This document shows, in pieces, positions 1 to 5,378 of a stretch of DNA of 5,378 bases. Source of the stretch: Acidobacteriota bacterium (GTDB taxonomy: Bacteria > Acidobacteriota > Blastocatellia > Pyrinomonadales > Pyrinomonadaceae). Below the pieces are notes generated by a model. That model was given only the letters and a program-made list of their open reading frames with translations, had not been told where the DNA came from and did not search any database. Position 1 is the stretch's first letter. Each line of letters begins with the position of its first letter. The stretch lies in assembly GCA_013698055.1 (NCBI GenBank), contig JACCVS010000043.1, forward strand, positions 1 through 5,378, read 5' to 3'. The translations under genes and the position numbers were made by a program.

Positions 1-196
1 ACTCGCGTGGGATGAAGGTTATTCCGCCCGGCGGCGTGAACATCTCGCGCTGCATCGCGGCTTCGACTTCGCGCGCCACCTTGACCAGAAATTCTTCCCA
101 GACGCGGCGCGGGCGCGCCTGCTCGTCTGCCATCGTCAAAGGGTCGTCTGCGCCATCGCCGTCAATCCACCGTCTAATGGATTCAATTAGCCCCAC
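1..196 (-). CDS. Partial CDS (N-terminal 65 codons), hypothetical; possibly an FhaA-like (DUF3662/FHA) protein
   Basis: This is the 5' end of a gene that leaves the window at position 1. Translation from a GTG at 196 begins MGLIESIRRWIDGDGADD and continues through a helical, charged stretch (residues 32-52, VWEEFLVKVAREVEAAMQRE) to a PPGGITFIP segment near the window edge. The GTG is chosen because a purine-rich ribosome site lies 10 nt upstream, an in-frame TGA lies further upstream, and no in-frame ATG occurs between them; the next ATG is codon 22. It follows the kinase by 45 bp in the same direction, so it is probably co-transcribed. A short amphipathic helix ending in REM, followed by a proline and a beta-like segment, recalls the N-terminal domain of actinobacterial FhaA, a partner of PknB-type kinases. 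That resemblance is weak and rests partly on context. No FHA domain is visible because the rest is missing. The reading frame is likely real; the family is uncertain. Confidence 0.7.
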   Translation of the reverse strand, partial: MGLIESIRRWIDGDGADDPLTMADEQARPRRVWEEFLVKVAREVEAAMQREMFTPPGGITFIPRE

Positions 197-204
197 AGTT
201 GCTG

Positions 205-214
205 CTCTCCTCTC
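205..214 (-). promoter_or_regulatory. Ribosome binding site for the partial downstream gene
   Basis: The minus strand reads GAGAGGAGAG here, with its AGGAG core at 211-207, 10 nt before the GTG at 196. It is the main reason for accepting GTG as the start, since the frame has no upstream ATG after its in-frame stop. Confidence 0.6.
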
Positions 215-241
215 ACTTTGAAAAAAAGCGCCTCACAAATA

Positions 242-1828
242 TTAATTGTCATCAAGAAACCTTTTGTTGATCCACCCACGATTGGCGGAATTCGGGTCGT
301 CACGCCCCTGCTGTAAAACTTCAATCTCGTACCAGCTATTCCTCGCATTGAGGACGCGCACCCTTGAGCCTTGCGTCACGATGCCGAGCGACCTGTTATT
401 CGTGCTTGGGTCGGGACGCAATCTTACATCAGTTTTGACGATACCTTCACGTCCGATTTCCGAAGATGGGTCAACGGTGGGTGGAGGATTGCCCGCCCGC
501 TGGCGGCTGACGTAGAAATGCGTGGCGAGCAATATCCCTGCAAAGGCCAGAATAATCGCCAGCGCAATGAGAACACGGACGCTCCGCCTTTTGGCTTTAA
601 CCTGTTGAGCCGCAGCATAATTTTCCGCAGATCGAGGGTGCGGCGCAGGAGGAGGTGCGCCCACAACAATTGTCTCGCGGGCTGGCCTCTGCTGGCGCGG
701 CAGTGGCGGCTGCGCGGGGAAATTCAGGTTTTTGTTCGCGACGCTAATGGGCACAACGATTCGCGGGCGATTGTTTCCGTTACCACCCATCTGAGATTCT
801 TTGCTGATACCGGGCGAATCAAAACGCGGACGCGGCGGCGCTTCGACAAGTTGTCCTGTGTTGCCCGTCAGTTGTTTGGACGCGGGGCGCTCACGAATTT
901 CGTCGCCGCCACCGTCCTGTGGATTGAGCGGCTGTGTTGGCGGGAGCGAAGCATCCGACAATTCTTGCCAGAATTCCTGAACGGTTTGATGGCGATCTTC
1001 CGGCTTGTCTTCAGTCGCGCGCTTGAGAACGCGCAGCACATCCGCTGCCCACGCATTACCTGCAATTGACTCCGGCAATTCCTTAATCCGGCGATGTGAG
1101 AAGCGACGAGGCGGCTCGCCCGCCAGCAGCGTGTAAGTGGTCTTGGCAAGGGAATAGATGTCGGCGGCAGGCGTCAGGTGCGGTTGATGTGCCGCGAGCG
1201 CCGCCGTATCAAGAGGGCCTGTCTCAACCAGCGGATTGTGCTCGGGCGCGGCATAGACGTTTGTCCCGACGCGCGTAATTGCGCCTTCGCTCGCTTCGAT
1301 CTTGGCGACACCGAAATCAGCGATCTTAACGGTCTCTGCGTCGGCGGTCAGCAGCAGGTTCTGCGGCTTGATGTCGCGGTGAATGACGCCGCATTCGTGT
1401 GCGTAGGCCAACCCTGAGCAAATCTGTTCGAGGTAAAAGAGTGCGCGCTCAAGCGTGAACGGCTGCTGGCGAATACGCGCGCCCAGTTCGCCACCCGCCA
1501 GGTATTCGAGCACGATGTAGTGAAAGGCCGTACCCACAAGGTCAATGGCCGTGCCATGCCCCAGCCGGCTGATGATGTGCGGATGCCGCACGCGGTCGAG
1601 GGCAACGGCTTCATTCTGAAAATTTTCGATCAACGTGCGCTCGAGGTCTCGGTCGGGCATTCCTTGCAACAGTACGTTCAAGACCTTGATGACGACGGTC
1701 TGCGGCTCGCCGTCAGCCGCGCTCAAATCTCGCGCGACGTAAATTTCGGCATAGCTGCCGCGACCGAGACAATCCAGTATCTCGTAGCGACCATCAAGCA
1801 AAGACTGTTGAAGTTTGAGTTCCGTCAT
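242..1828 (-). CDS. Transmembrane Ser/Thr protein kinase (PknB/Hanks type) with extracytoplasmic SH3b domain
   Basis: A 528-residue receptor-type kinase that transfers phosphate from ATP to Ser/Thr of cytoplasmic proteins. The kinase domain spans about residues 14-290 and looks active: Gly-rich loop GRGSYAEIY (22-30), ATP lysine K48 in VVIK, helix-C glutamate E73, catalytic HRDIKPQN (150-157, D152 and N157), DFG (171-173), APE (194-196), D223 in DIYSL and R279 in PEDRH. T185 and T189 lie in the activation loop. The stretch between APE and DIYSL is about 26 residues, roughly twice that of PknB. A Pro/Arg-rich linker (about 291-412) follows, then basic KAKRR, one membrane helix (about 418-439), and a bacterial SH3 domain (about 460-528; VRLRPDPS, GSRVRVLN, WYEIEV, RGWINKRFL). 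The basic flank puts the kinase inside and SH3b outside. PASTA repeats are absent. SH3b domains often bind wall peptides, so wall sensing is a reasonable inference. The ATG at 1828 is firm because an in-frame TGA lies at 1846-1844; GAAGG sits 12 nt upstream, a rather long spacing. Confidence 0.95.
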   Translation of the reverse strand: MTELKLQQSLLDGRYEILDCLGRGSYAEIYVARDLSAADGEPQTVVIKVLNVLLQGMPDRDLERTLIENFQNEAVALDRVRHPHIISRLGHGTAIDLVGTAFHYIVLEYLAGGELGARIRQQPFTLERALFYLEQICSGLAYAHECGVIHRDIKPQNLLLTADAETVKIADFGVAKIEASEGAITRVGTNVYAAPEHNPLVETGPLDTAALAAHQPHLTPAADIYSLAKTTYTLLAGEPPRRFSHRRIKELPESIAGNAWAADVLRVLKRATEDKPEDRHQTVQEFWQELSDASLPPTQPLNPQDGGGDEIRERPASKQLTGNTGQLVEAPPRPRFDSPGISKESQMGGNGNNRPRIVVPISVANKNLNFPAQPPLPRQQRPARETIVVGAPPPAPHPRSAENYAAAQQVKAKRRSVRVLIALAIILAFAGILLATHFYVSRQRAGNPPPTVDPSSEIGREGIVKTDVRLRPDPSTNNRSLGIVTQGSRVRVLNARNSWYEIEVLQQGRDDPNSANRGWINKRFLDDN

Positions 1829-1979
1829 GTCCGCTCTGCGCCTTCACTTGAGCTTCAAAGCCCGTTCCCCTTTTAGATGCCGCTCAGGGGGCGATTGTTG
1901 CGAAGCGCGGAGGAGAGACGATTTTGACAAAAGTCTGCGCGGGGCCAAGCATGTGAGTCTCCCTCAAACGCGTCAACGC
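1829..1979. other. 151-bp gap between phosphatase and kinase genes
   Basis: This is the longest stretch without a confident gene, and far larger than the other junctions here (a 4-nt overlap, 40 bp and 45 bp). It contains a possible 22-codon ORF with its own ribosome site (1952-1884) and the kinase ribosome site (GAAGG, 1845-1841). I see no clear -35/-10 pair on the minus strand and no stem followed by a T-run. It could hold a weak internal promoter or a leader for the kinase gene, but the sequence does not show this. Confidence 0.5.
1884..1952 (-). CDS. Possible 22-codon small ORF ahead of the kinase gene
   Basis: An ATG at 1952 opens 22 codons ending in TGA at 1886-1884; the peptide starts MLGPAQTFVKIV and ends FATIAP. 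It is preceded by GAGGGAG (1965-1959) at a 6-nt spacing, a better ribosome site than the kinase itself has. The peptide has no recognisable family, signal peptide or membrane helix, and no codon run that suggests attenuation. It might be a leader peptide affecting kinase translation, a small protein, or chance. The good ribosome site is the only real support. Confidence 0.22.
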   Translation of the reverse strand: MLGPAQTFVKIVSPPRFATIAP

Positions 1980-3560
1980 TTACTGTGACGGATCGGGTTG
2001 GCTGGAGCCTTTCGTAATCAATTCGTCGAAAGCGCGAATCGCTCTCTGCTCGGCATCGGGCTGCAATCGCCTGAGCCTGAGGGCGACGGCCTGAGCCGCC
2101 ACTCTTGATTCGATTCGCAGCTTATCGTGGAGCGGCGACGTGTTCTCTTTGAGATTAAGGATGGCGCGCTCAAAGACCGGCATCGCATTCTGGTTGTCGC
2201 CCATCAACATCAATGCTCGCCCGTAAAGATAAAGATATTCCGGGTCGGTAGAATCAAGGGGGTTTTGAACGCCTTTCGCCGCCGCTTCATCGCGCAGGGT
2301 CTTCGTCATATTGGCCGGGTCTTTGTCCACCTGCTGCCGCTTAGTCTCAAAATCTCGCATCGTATCAACTGGCGTGGGTGTGGCGGCAACGGGAGACGCG
2401 CTGGCCTGCGGCGTGCTTTCAACTTGTTGCCCCCGGTAGTACATGCCGCCGTAGAAGGCCGCCGCAGCGATTCCGGCAAAGAGAAGCAGCAACAACAAAG
2501 CGCGCCCGCCACCACCGCCTTTACCCGAGCGCGTCTTAGCCTGTTCTTCAAGAGACAGCACGGGATTTGTCTTGTGCGCGTTGTTCTCGCCGACAGGAGG
2601 TGGCGGCAGAGCGGACGATGCCGTTGATGACGAAGACGGAGCGGCAGCAGCGAGCGAGGCCGTTGCCGCTTCAGAATTAATCGGAACAACTTGTGCCGGA
2701 GCGTCCACAGGGGAAGCGGCGACATTCATGCCGGGACTCGTCGCCGCCAGCGCAGGACTTGCAGAAAGCATTGTGCGCTCGTCGTCCGCGTCAAACATCG
2801 GGGTAGAAACAAACGACCCGACGCGCACGATGACCGCCGTCAGGTTGTCTTCCGCGCCACGCTCATAGCAGCGTTTTTTCATTTCGGCGCAGACGCTTTC
2901 GATGTCACCTGTGCCGACTAGCAAATCGCGGATTTCGCTGTCGGGAATGTGGCGGGTGATGCCGTCGGAGCAGAGCAGGAAAGCCGTTCCGTCTTCCACC
3001 TCGATGGTCTTCATATCAACTTCGACGCCGGATTCCGCGCCGAGAGCGCGGCTGATGACGTTGCGGCTCGGGTGATGCGCGGCCTGTTCGGGCGTCATCC
3101 GGCCAGCGCGCACTTCCTCTTCGACAACCGAATGATCGGCGGTCTCACGATGAAGGCTGCTGTCCGGGCTGATGCGATAAAGTCTTGAGTCCCCGACATG
3201 GCCGATGGTCGCAATGTGCCCGTTCAGATGAAGCGCGACTACCGTTGTCGCCATCGCGGCGAGCTTGGGGGAATCGTGCGCCATCTGGAAGATTGAGGAG
3301 TTGGCGCGCTGAATCGCAATCTCCATCAAGTCTTCGATGTCCGCGCCCTCAACTTGATGACGAAAGGCTTCATCAAGAACTTCCACAGCCGTTTTCGACG
3401 CGACTTCACCGGCCTGCGCTCCACCGACGCCGTCCGCTACCACGAAGAGATGACGCTGCATGTCTGCGAGAAATGAGTCTTCATTGAGCGGACGCTTCTC
3501 GCTCAGGCCACGATCTGAGATGGACGCCGCCTCGATGGGGACGTTATTCGAGTTACTCAT
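1980..3560 (-). CDS. Membrane-anchored PP2C (PPM) Ser/Thr phosphatase with extracytoplasmic TPR-like domain
   Basis: A 526-residue Mn/Mg-dependent protein phosphatase, the likely antagonist of the kinase encoded downstream. The catalytic domain (about 10-247) shows the PstP/Stp pattern: SDRGLSEKRPLNEDS (14-29, with D28), VADGVGG (41-47, with D43), ATTVVAL, GHVGDSRLYR (120-129), SRNVISRALG (165-174), LLCSDG (195-200, with D199) and EDN (237-239, with D238). All expected metal-binding acidic residues seem present, so it should be active. A low-complexity Ala/Ser/Pro linker (about 251-345) leads to a basic, Gly-rich RSGKGGGGGR and one membrane helix (about 353-371), placing catalysis inside. The outer part (372-526) contains a TPR-like hairpin at about 440-472 (G447, A459, F463 and A466 at the consensus positions) and further charged helices. 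Mycobacterial PstP has the same inside-helix-outside plan, but I recognise no TPR in its outer part. The start is supported by GGAGG 7 nt upstream and overlaps the SEDS stop. Confidence 0.95.
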   Translation of the reverse strand: MSNSNNVPIEAASISDRGLSEKRPLNEDSFLADMQRHLFVVADGVGGAQAGEVASKTAVEVLDEAFRHQVEGADIEDLMEIAIQRANSSIFQMAHDSPKLAAMATTVVALHLNGHIATIGHVGDSRLYRISPDSSLHRETADHSVVEEEVRAGRMTPEQAAHHPSRNVISRALGAESGVEVDMKTIEVEDGTAFLLCSDGITRHIPDSEIRDLLVGTGDIESVCAEMKKRCYERGAEDNLTAVIVRVGSFVSTPMFDADDERTMLSASPALAATSPGMNVAASPVDAPAQVVPINSEAATASLAAAAPSSSSTASSALPPPPVGENNAHKTNPVLSLEEQAKTRSGKGGGGGRALLLLLLFAGIAAAAFYGGMYYRGQQVESTPQASASPVAATPTPVDTMRDFETKRQQVDKDPANMTKTLRDEAAAKGVQNPLDSTDPEYLYLYGRALMLMGDNQNAMPVFERAILNLKENTSPLHDKLRIESRVAAQAVALRLRRLQPDAEQRAIRAFDELITKGSSQPDPSQ

Positions 3561-3572
3561 TGAACTGCCTCC
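3557..3572 (-). promoter_or_regulatory. ATGA stop/start overlap and ribosome site coupling SEDS and phosphatase genes
   Basis: GGAGG at 3572-3568 lies within the last codons of the SEDS gene (its terminal PEAVQ) and 7 nt before the phosphatase ATG at 3560-3558. The SEDS stop TGA (3559-3557) overlaps that ATG as ATGA. This layout usually means translational coupling by terminating ribosomes, and it fixes the phosphatase start. Confidence 0.85.
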
Positions 3573-5254
3573 GGAATAGAGGGATCGTTGACGGTACGCT
3601 TACCCTTGCGATTCACGGCAACGTGTGCGTCGCGCGCATTACGATGCGAAAAGGCCATCAACATTCCGAGCATGGCAAAACTTGTAATCAGACTAAAACC
3701 TCCGTGACTGACAAACGGCAGCGTGATTCCCGTCATCGGCAAAGCGCGCGTGACACCGCCGATGTTGACGAGCGCCTGAAAACCGATGAAGGCCGTCAGC
3801 CCTGCGGAGCAGAGCTTGGTAAACATATCACGCGCATCAATCGAAGTGCGAACGCCCGCCCAGACGAAAATGATAAGGGCTAGAATGACGATTGCTCCCC
3901 CCGCAAGTCCCATCTCTTCGCCGATGGCCGCGTAGATGTAATCGGAATCCGCGACAGGGATGACTTCGGCAAACCCAAGTCCTAAGCCACGACCTGTGAT
4001 TCCCCCGGCGACGACTCCGAACGTCGCCTGCGCGGGTTGAAACGCGGCACGGTCAAACCATACGTCCACATTGACAGTCCGCTGCATCGCCGTGCTCTGC
4101 TCGGCCAAATCTTTCATTTTTTGATTTTTAGAGAGCGCATCGTCGTAATCCTTCTTCCACCATTTGATCTCTGGCGAAGGCGGGTTGAAGCCGTCGAGCC
4201 AGAGATGAAAACGCTGCTGAATGCGGTCTGGCAGCGCGGCTTTAACGGGGCGCGCGATGGTCGGGAGGAAGGGGACTTTCTCCTGCACATCAAGTGGCAG
4301 CGCACCAACTACAAGGATGCTCACGACCAACATCACAGAGCCAACGAAGAGCAGCATCTGCGGCCAGCGACGTACTGCCACCAGATAAAGCGTGGCGTAA
4401 GCACCGCTGAAGACGAGCATCTGTCCGAAATCCTTCAGCACAAAAAATGGGATGAACGGCATCAATGCCATTGCGAAGAGAGGCACGACATCACGCGCGC
4501 GCGGAATGCCCCAGTAGGTGCGCGCCAAATCCTTGTAGCGGGCGGTCAGGATTCCGGCGAACCCTAAAAGGAAGGGAATCTTCGATGGCTCCCACGGCGT
4601 CATGTTCCCCCCAGCTTTGCCGAAGCGCGAAGTAGCGACCGCCACCCCGAGCGGAATCAACGTCAACACCACGATAATGAAGCTGTGCCGTTGAACCCAT
4701 TGCAGGAAACTGTCACGGTTGCAGAAATGAAATGCGATGACGAGCGCAAGGAGCGCCACGATTGGAACCCACGTCGAGCCGGACGTAAGCGCGTTGCTTA
4801 CCGTGTAATTGGCTTTGATCGTCGGCGCTTCGTCGAGGTCTGTGGGCTTCTGCGGCGTCTCCGGCACGCCCATCATCCTCTTCTTCTCCGCGTCGTAATT
4901 CTCGTTGATGTAGCGCATCCTGAGCGTGTCTGTCTTCTGCGCCCGCGCCTCGGCCTTGTTGCGCGCGTTGTATTCCGGGTCAGAATAGAGGCGATACTGC
5001 ACGAGCATCCCGACGGAGAAAAGCAGGATGGCCGCCGTGTAAAGCGTCCAGTTGCCCGCATATTTCTTGGCGCGCGTCAGCCAGAAGACGATGAAGACCA
5101 CGGGAACGAACATCAAAAGGTCGCGCATCCCGCTGACCCATGAAGTTTCATAGCCGCGAATCAGGGCGGCGCGATGGACGGCGTAATAACCGACGACCTC
5201 GAAGCCGATTATTAGGAGCAGTGCGAGCAGATGTGACGATGCGCGATTTTTCAT
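3557..5254 (-). CDS. SEDS-family peptidoglycan glycosyltransferase (FtsW/RodA type), long form with two insertions
   Basis: A 565-residue polytopic membrane protein that should polymerise lipid II into glycan strands, normally with a class B PBP. The C-terminal half carries the SEDS signature: GGITGRGLGLG (417-427), DSDYIYAAIGEEMG (436-449) and QALVNIGGVTRALPMTGITL followed by PFVSHGG (493-519). KDFGQ (274-278) matches the usual DLG-type motif at a helix end. About 12 membrane helices can be read (roughly 8-28, 45-60, 70-88, 161-178, 190-206, 222-238, 255-273, 277-295, 300-318, 449-468, 480-500, 510-533), like actinobacterial RodA and two more than the usual ten. Two inserts stand out: a charged one of about 60 residues (91-150), and one of about 45-50 (about 357-404) between WLDGFNPP and the FQPAQA segment that replaces the usual GYQ..QS. 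Whether it acts in division (FtsW) or elongation (RodA) cannot be told. The ATG at 5254 is the only start after an in-frame TGA; no clear ribosome site precedes it. Confidence 0.93.
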   Translation of the reverse strand: MKNRASSHLLALLLIIGFEVVGYYAVHRAALIRGYETSWVSGMRDLLMFVPVVFIVFWLTRAKKYAGNWTLYTAAILLFSVGMLVQYRLYSDPEYNARNKAEARAQKTDTLRMRYINENYDAEKKRMMGVPETPQKPTDLDEAPTIKANYTVSNALTSGSTWVPIVALLALVIAFHFCNRDSFLQWVQRHSFIIVVLTLIPLGVAVATSRFGKAGGNMTPWEPSKIPFLLGFAGILTARYKDLARTYWGIPRARDVVPLFAMALMPFIPFFVLKDFGQMLVFSGAYATLYLVAVRRWPQMLLFVGSVMLVVSILVVGALPLDVQEKVPFLPTIARPVKAALPDRIQQRFHLWLDGFNPPSPEIKWWKKDYDDALSKNQKMKDLAEQSTAMQRTVNVDVWFDRAAFQPAQATFGVVAGGITGRGLGLGFAEVIPVADSDYIYAAIGEEMGLAGGAIVILALIIFVWAGVRTSIDARDMFTKLCSAGLTAFIGFQALVNIGGVTRALPMTGITLPFVSHGGFSLITSFAMLGMLMAFSHRNARDAHVAVNRKGKRTVNDPSIPEAVQ

Positions 5255-5294
5255 AGAAAGTTTCGGATTTGAAGTCTCAGCTAGTAACTTTCAA
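5255..5294. other. 40-bp gap upstream of the SEDS gene
   Basis: It is AT-rich compared with its flanks. I see no Shine-Dalgarno-like sequence before the SEDS ATG, no hairpin terminator and no convincing promoter. The short distance and shared direction suggest that the upstream gene belongs to the same transcript. Confidence 0.4.
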
Positions 5295-5378
5295 TTATTG
5301 TGGTTGTCTCGCTGTTTGCGCAGGCGGCTTCGGCGGCTGGCGACGCTTATTTGGTGGAGCGGCTGCCGGTTGATTCTT
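5295..5378 (-). CDS. C-terminal tail (27 codons) of an unidentified upstream gene
   Basis: The only minus-strand frame that stays open with gene-like composition from the window edge ends in TAA at 5297-5295. It encodes a Pro/Ala/Arg/Gln-rich tail (KNQPAAAPPNKRRQPPKPPA, then QTARQPQ). Such basic, proline-rich ends are common as disordered tails, including on membrane or wall proteins. A class B PBP or an FHA protein would fit the neighbourhood, but nothing in these 27 residues identifies a family. A second minus frame is open nearly as far (to a TGA just downstream), so the frame choice is also not certain. Confidence 0.45.
   Translation of the reverse strand, partial: KNQPAAAPPNKRRQPPKPPAQTARQPQ

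Noticed and set aside
12..221. Plus-strand ORF of 69 codons at the window's left edge
   Set aside because: It overlaps the minus-strand partial gene, which has a ribosome site and fits the operon direction; the plus-strand product is Ser/Arg-rich with no family.
221..235. T-run (minus strand, GGCGC then seven T) after the kinase gene, considered as an intrinsic terminator
   Set aside because: No GC-rich inverted repeat precedes the T-run, and the next gene's ribosome site follows at once.
371..1069. Long plus-strand ORF (232 codons) opposite the kinase gene
   Set aside because: It is the antisense shadow of an intact kinase whose catalytic motifs and domains are all present; its product is Arg/Cys-rich with no recognisable family, as expected from GC-rich antisense frames.
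1922..1932. TTTTGACAAAA palindrome in the phosphatase-kinase gap, considered as an operator or, with its TTGACA, a plus-strand promoter
   Set aside because: Only 5 bp per arm and single-copy, it lies within the possible mini-ORF, and no -10 partner or plus-strand gene is seen.
2127..2627. Plus-strand ORF (166 codons) opposite the phosphatase linker and outer domain
   Set aside because: Arg/His-rich shadow translation with no motif; the minus-strand frame encodes a coherent linker, membrane helix and TPR-like region.
4037..4567. Plus-strand ORF (176 codons) opposite the SEDS gene
   Set aside because: Highly charged, family-less antisense product; the opposite frame is a clear polytopic SEDS protein.
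4685..5143. Plus-strand ORF (152 codons) opposite the SEDS N-terminus
   Set aside because: Arg-rich antisense shadow without a domain or a supported start.
1..5378. Mobile element, CRISPR array, tRNA/rRNA or riboswitch
   Set aside because: No transposase or recombinase motif, no regularly spaced direct repeats, no terminal inverted repeats and no structured RNA signature were seen; gaps are too short for most of these.

Overview
The window carries one compact gene set, entirely on the minus strand. Read in the direction of transcription (high to low coordinates) it holds the tail of an unidentified gene (5378-5295), a SEDS-family (FtsW/RodA) peptidoglycan glycosyltransferase (5254-3557), a membrane-anchored PP2C-type Ser/Thr phosphatase (3560-1980), a membrane-anchored Ser/Thr protein kinase with an outside SH3b domain (1828-242), and the first 65 codons of a further gene that runs off the window (196-1). 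About 95% of the window is coding. I see no tRNA, rRNA, mobile element, CRISPR array or convincing terminator.

Organism: the DNA is moderately GC-rich. The SEDS protein resembles the long actinobacterial RodA type, and the gene set recalls the actinobacterial pstP-rodA-pbpA-pknA-pknB locus with its FHA-protein genes. However, the kinase has no PASTA repeats, no PBP lies between these genes, the kinase carries SH3b instead, and the phosphatase has a TPR-like outer domain. From general familiarity with such architectures I would guess Acidobacteriota (class Blastocatellia or a relative). This is inference only; no marker gene in the window proves it.

Layout and logic: the SEDS stop and phosphatase start overlap as ATGA, with a GGAGG ribosome site inside the SEDS coding end, so these two are probably translationally coupled. 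A 151-bp gap separates phosphatase and kinase; it holds only a possible 22-codon ORF with a good ribosome site. The kinase and the last gene are 45 bp apart. The likely picture is a cell-wall control module. The kinase and phosphatase both have a cytoplasmic catalytic domain, one membrane helix and an extracytoplasmic domain, and they could set the phosphorylation state of wall-synthesis proteins, possibly including the neighbouring SEDS enzyme and a partial protein that may be FhaA-like.

The points most worth following up are the SH3b sensor in place of PASTA, the TPR-like outer domain on the phosphatase, and a roughly 45-50 residue insertion in the SEDS catalytic extracellular loop that leaves the catalytic aspartate uncertain.
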